Below, piece by piece: positions 62,115-64,000 of a stretch of 64,000 bases of DNA. The DNA lies in NCBI RefSeq assembly GCF_033366695.1, contig NZ_JAOBTQ010000001.1, positions 806,001 through 870,000 on the forward strand, given 5' to 3'. The notes beneath the pieces are model-generated. The model was not told where the DNA came from. It saw only the letters and a program-made list of their open reading frames with translations, and ran no database searches. The stretch's first letter is position 1. Each line of letters begins with the position of its first letter. Origin of the DNA: Streptomyces sp. SCL15-4. Its GTDB lineage: Bacteria > Actinomycetota > Actinomycetes > Streptomycetales > Streptomycetaceae. The translations under genes and the position numbers were made by a program.

Positions 62115-63022
62115 GCGTAGTGCTCGCGCGCCTTCTTCAGCAGTTCCAGCGTTTTCTCCCGGCTCAGCGCGGAGTCGTTGCTCAGGCGCAGGAGCAGCGT
62201 CGCGAACCGTTCCACGTCCCGTGTCTGCATGTGGTAGTCCGCGCTGTCGTTGCCCTCCACATAGACGATCGGAGGCAGATCGCCCATCTCGAAGGTCAGG
62301 TGCGTCATCGAGGCGTGGTTGGAGACCACCGTGCCGGCGAGCGGGACGATGCGAATGGAGACCCGGGGATCGTGCGTGAGGTCGATGAGCTTCTGGACCT
62401 GGCCGCGCATGACGGCCCTGTCGCCGACAACGCGGTAAAGGACGCTCTCGTCGAGCAGGAAGGCGGCATAGGGCGAGGAGGCCCCTTGGCCGAAGAACCG
62501 CTCTTGCCGCTCGCGTCGCAGCTCGGTCCGCAAACCGATCACCTCGCGCGTCGGCCGTGCCTCACCCAAGCCGTTCCGGATGATCCGCTCCGCGTATTCC
62601 GGAGTCTGGATCAACCCCGGGACGATGAAAGCCTCGAACGTCTGAAGCACCGAACACTGTGATTCGAGTCCGATGAGACGCTTCATCCAGTGGGCCGCGC
62701 AGTCGGAGAACTTCCGCTCGAACCACTCCGGTTCGGTGGCTCGCTGGGCGAAGGCCAGCAGCAGCAGCCGGTCTTCCTCCGCCAGGCCGAAGAAACGGGC
62801 GAGTTCGCCGATGTCCCTGAGGTCCGGCGGGCTCTCGGCCCGCTCCAGGCGGCTGATCTTGGAGACGGACGCGTTGATCGCCTTCGCCACGGTGCTGAGT
62901 GTGCGCTTGCCCCGCAGTTCGCGGAGCCGGTGCCCGAGCAATAACCCGGCGACGGTCGGGACGACCTCAGCGACCGGGCGCCCTTGGAAAAGCGGGACGA
63001 CGCCCTCGGACTCAAGGGACAC
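62111..63022 (-). CDS. XRE-family regulator with DUF5753 domain
   Basis: A 303-residue protein. The N-terminal helix-turn-helix (LGHRLRELRGKRTLSTVAKA, then INASVSKISRLERAESPPDL) is followed by a DUF5753 domain (ECSVLQ-like region, FEAFIVPGLIQTPEYAERII, then ESVLYRVVGD). These regulators pair with small DUF397 proteins, as in the WhiJ-type systems that affect development and antibiotic production. The GTG at 63022 follows GGAGG by 4 nt; an earlier in-frame ATG at 63055 is possible. The DUF397 gene lies 78 bp upstream on the same strand. Confidence 0.92.
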   Translation of the reverse strand: MSLESEGVVPLFQGRPVAEVVPTVAGLLLGHRLRELRGKRTLSTVAKAINASVSKISRLERAESPPDLRDIGELARFFGLAEEDRLLLLAFAQRATEPEWFERKFSDCAAHWMKRLIGLESQCSVLQTFEAFIVPGLIQTPEYAERIIRNGLGEARPTREVIGLRTELRRERQERFFGQGASSPYAAFLLDESVLYRVVGDRAVMRGQVQKLIDLTHDPRVSIRIVPLAGTVVSNHASMTHLTFEMGDLPPIVYVEGNDSADYHMQTRDVERFATLLLRLSNDSALSREKTLELLKKAREHYA

Positions 63023-63100
63023 GCGGCCTCCAATCAAGGAAAAGCATGCCTCCATGATGGCATGCCAGAAGACCGCGTGTCCCCTCGAATGAACTTCCGA

Positions 63101-63337
63101 CTAACCGTCGATCAGATGGTCGAACTCCTGATTCTTGGCGCCGTGCACGAACGCCTCGAACTCCGCGTTCTTGAAGATCAGGGCCGGCCCGGTCGGGTCC
63201 GTGGAGTTCCGGACCGCCACCCTACCGTCCGGGAGCCTGGTCAGTTCCACGCACTGGCCGTTCGCGCTGCTCTTCCTGCTCTTCACCCACGCCGCCTCGA
63301 TCGAAGCGGCGGAGACTCCGTTCGAATAGTTCTGCAT
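63101..63337 (-). CDS. DUF397 protein
   Basis: A 78-residue protein with the DUF397 core AAWVKSRKSSANGQCVELTR, DGRVAVRNSTDPTGPALIF and FEAFVHGAK. AGGAGG is 6-7 nt before the ATG at 63337. It lies directly upstream of the XRE/DUF5753 regulator, the usual pair; current thinking is that DUF397 proteins modulate or antagonise their partner regulator. Confidence 0.93.
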   Translation of the reverse strand: MQNYSNGVSAASIEAAWVKSRKSSANGQCVELTRLPDGRVAVRNSTDPTGPALIFKNAEFEAFVHGAKNQEFDHLIDG

Positions 63338-63907
63338 GCGCACACCTCCTGAAGTCGCGATGCGATTATCCGATTTTCTCGCCACCATGCCGTCAACTCT
63401 TTGAACAGGCAGGCGGAGACGCCATGCAATCCCGTGATGCAATTGCACGACCCTCACCGTATCGGAATTAGCGGCCGCCCCGTTCGAACACGGCGACCCA
63501 CTTTCGGGTGATCCGCACCGGACCGGCCAGTGCCGTGTGACGTGGAGCGGGGAGAGGGCGGGCCGGTGCGCCCGGTGCTGTTCGCCGGTGTGGACGGGCA
63601 GTTGAATCCGTATGCCGCGAAGCCGTGTCGGCGGCCCGGGAGTTGTTGGACACCCCCGCTCTGATGCCTCCCCACCGAGGCGGCCGAGCGACGCCGGCCG
63701 CCTCGGTGGGGAGGCCGGACGAACCGGTGCGGCAACCGGGCGCGGAGGTGCTCGAAGGACCTGGATGAGCCCCGTGGGCCCGGCGGCTGCTGCCGGCAGA
63801 GTAGGTCCTCGTGCCGTGGTGTCGTCGCCCACGGACGAAACCGTTCTCCTCCCGGAGCGCGTTCTGCCGTACGTGGTGCGAGGCGTGTGCGACGGCGGTC
63901 CCGGCCG
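63338..63907. other. Intergenic region at right end
   Basis: About 570 bp. Besides the strong terminator at 63667-63714 I see nothing I can name; open frames lack starts and family features. Confidence 0.5.
63667..63714. terminator. Strong stem-loop terminator
   Basis: A perfect 19-bp inverted repeat (63667-63685 and 63696-63714) with a 10-nt loop, the longest perfect stem in the window. It lies about 190 bp beyond the minus-strand gene that enters from the right edge, so it may end that transcript. Confidence 0.85.
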
Positions 63908-64000
63908 TTACCAGCGGATCGCCTTGAAGTCGATCGGCCGGGGGTGGAGCAGGCGGGTGCGTTCGGCCAGGGCGTGCAGGCGGCGGGACATCTCGTCGGC
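63908..64000 (-). CDS. C-terminal end of an unidentified protein (runs off window)
   Basis: The last 30 codons of a minus-strand gene, ending ERTRLLHPRPIDFKAIRW and TAA. Codon bias is good and there is no competing frame. Too short to identify. Confidence 0.55.
   Translation of the reverse strand, partial: ADEMSRRLHALAERTRLLHPRPIDFKAIRW

Overview
The window is high-GC DNA (roughly 70% or more G+C, third codon positions almost all G or C) with GTG and TTG starts, snapalysin, streptogrisin-type proteases, SAV_2177-type methyltransferase, DUF397/helix-turn-helix pairs and gamma-butyrolactone-receptor-like regulators. Together these point to a Streptomyces chromosome. No rRNA, tRNA, CRISPR array, intact insertion sequence or attachment site was found.

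Left part (1-16.9 kb). The first 6.1 kb hold a methionine/SAM cycle operon on the minus strand, metK-adoK-metH-metF (metF runs off the window). It ends at an intergenic array of four tandem hairpins. Next come a drug-type MFS exporter, a divergent ArsR regulator with a luciferase-like flavin monooxygenase, and a minus-strand operon: acyl-CoA-dehydrogenase-type flavin monooxygenase, zinc-type dehydrogenase, trehalose-6-phosphate synthase, flavin reductase, Gfo/Idh/MocA oxidoreductase and O-methyltransferase. I read this as an uncharacterised small biosynthetic cluster with its own methyl-donor recycling. A 9-bp motif shared by the ArsR/MFS intergenic region and the operon promoter hints at co-regulation.

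Regulatory part (17-23.3 kb). An IS701-type transposase homologue lacking its first catalytic aspartates is followed by two TetR regulators of the butyrolactone-receptor type. They flank about 1.5 kb of satellite-like tandem repeats: roughly 35-bp units built into a 212-bp higher-order unit.

Middle part (22-42.5 kb). This is largely secretion and stress biology: a LysR/snapalysin pair, NUDIX hydrolase, TetR/KAS III pair, a stretch of gene remnants, a secreted intradiol dioxygenase and a streptogrisin that carry the same C-terminal chitin/cellulose-binding module, AraC and LysR regulators, an epoxide hydrolase, a PRC-barrel protein, a trio of pyruvyl-transferase, FAD oxidoreductase and GH16-like protein, a PepSY lipoprotein, a second MFS pump and a second streptogrisin.

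Right part (42.5-64 kb). htpG and an SRPBCC protein are followed by a secreted alginate-lyase-like protein. Then come a tightly overlapping three-gene sugar operon behind a LacI-type palindrome, a P450 remnant and a PLP-enzyme/MFS pair. A signalling cluster follows: lipoprotein, two tandem Ser/Thr kinases fused to periplasmic ligand-binding domains, and an LppX-like lipoprotein. A SAV_2177 methyltransferase and an XRE/DUF397 pair close the window.
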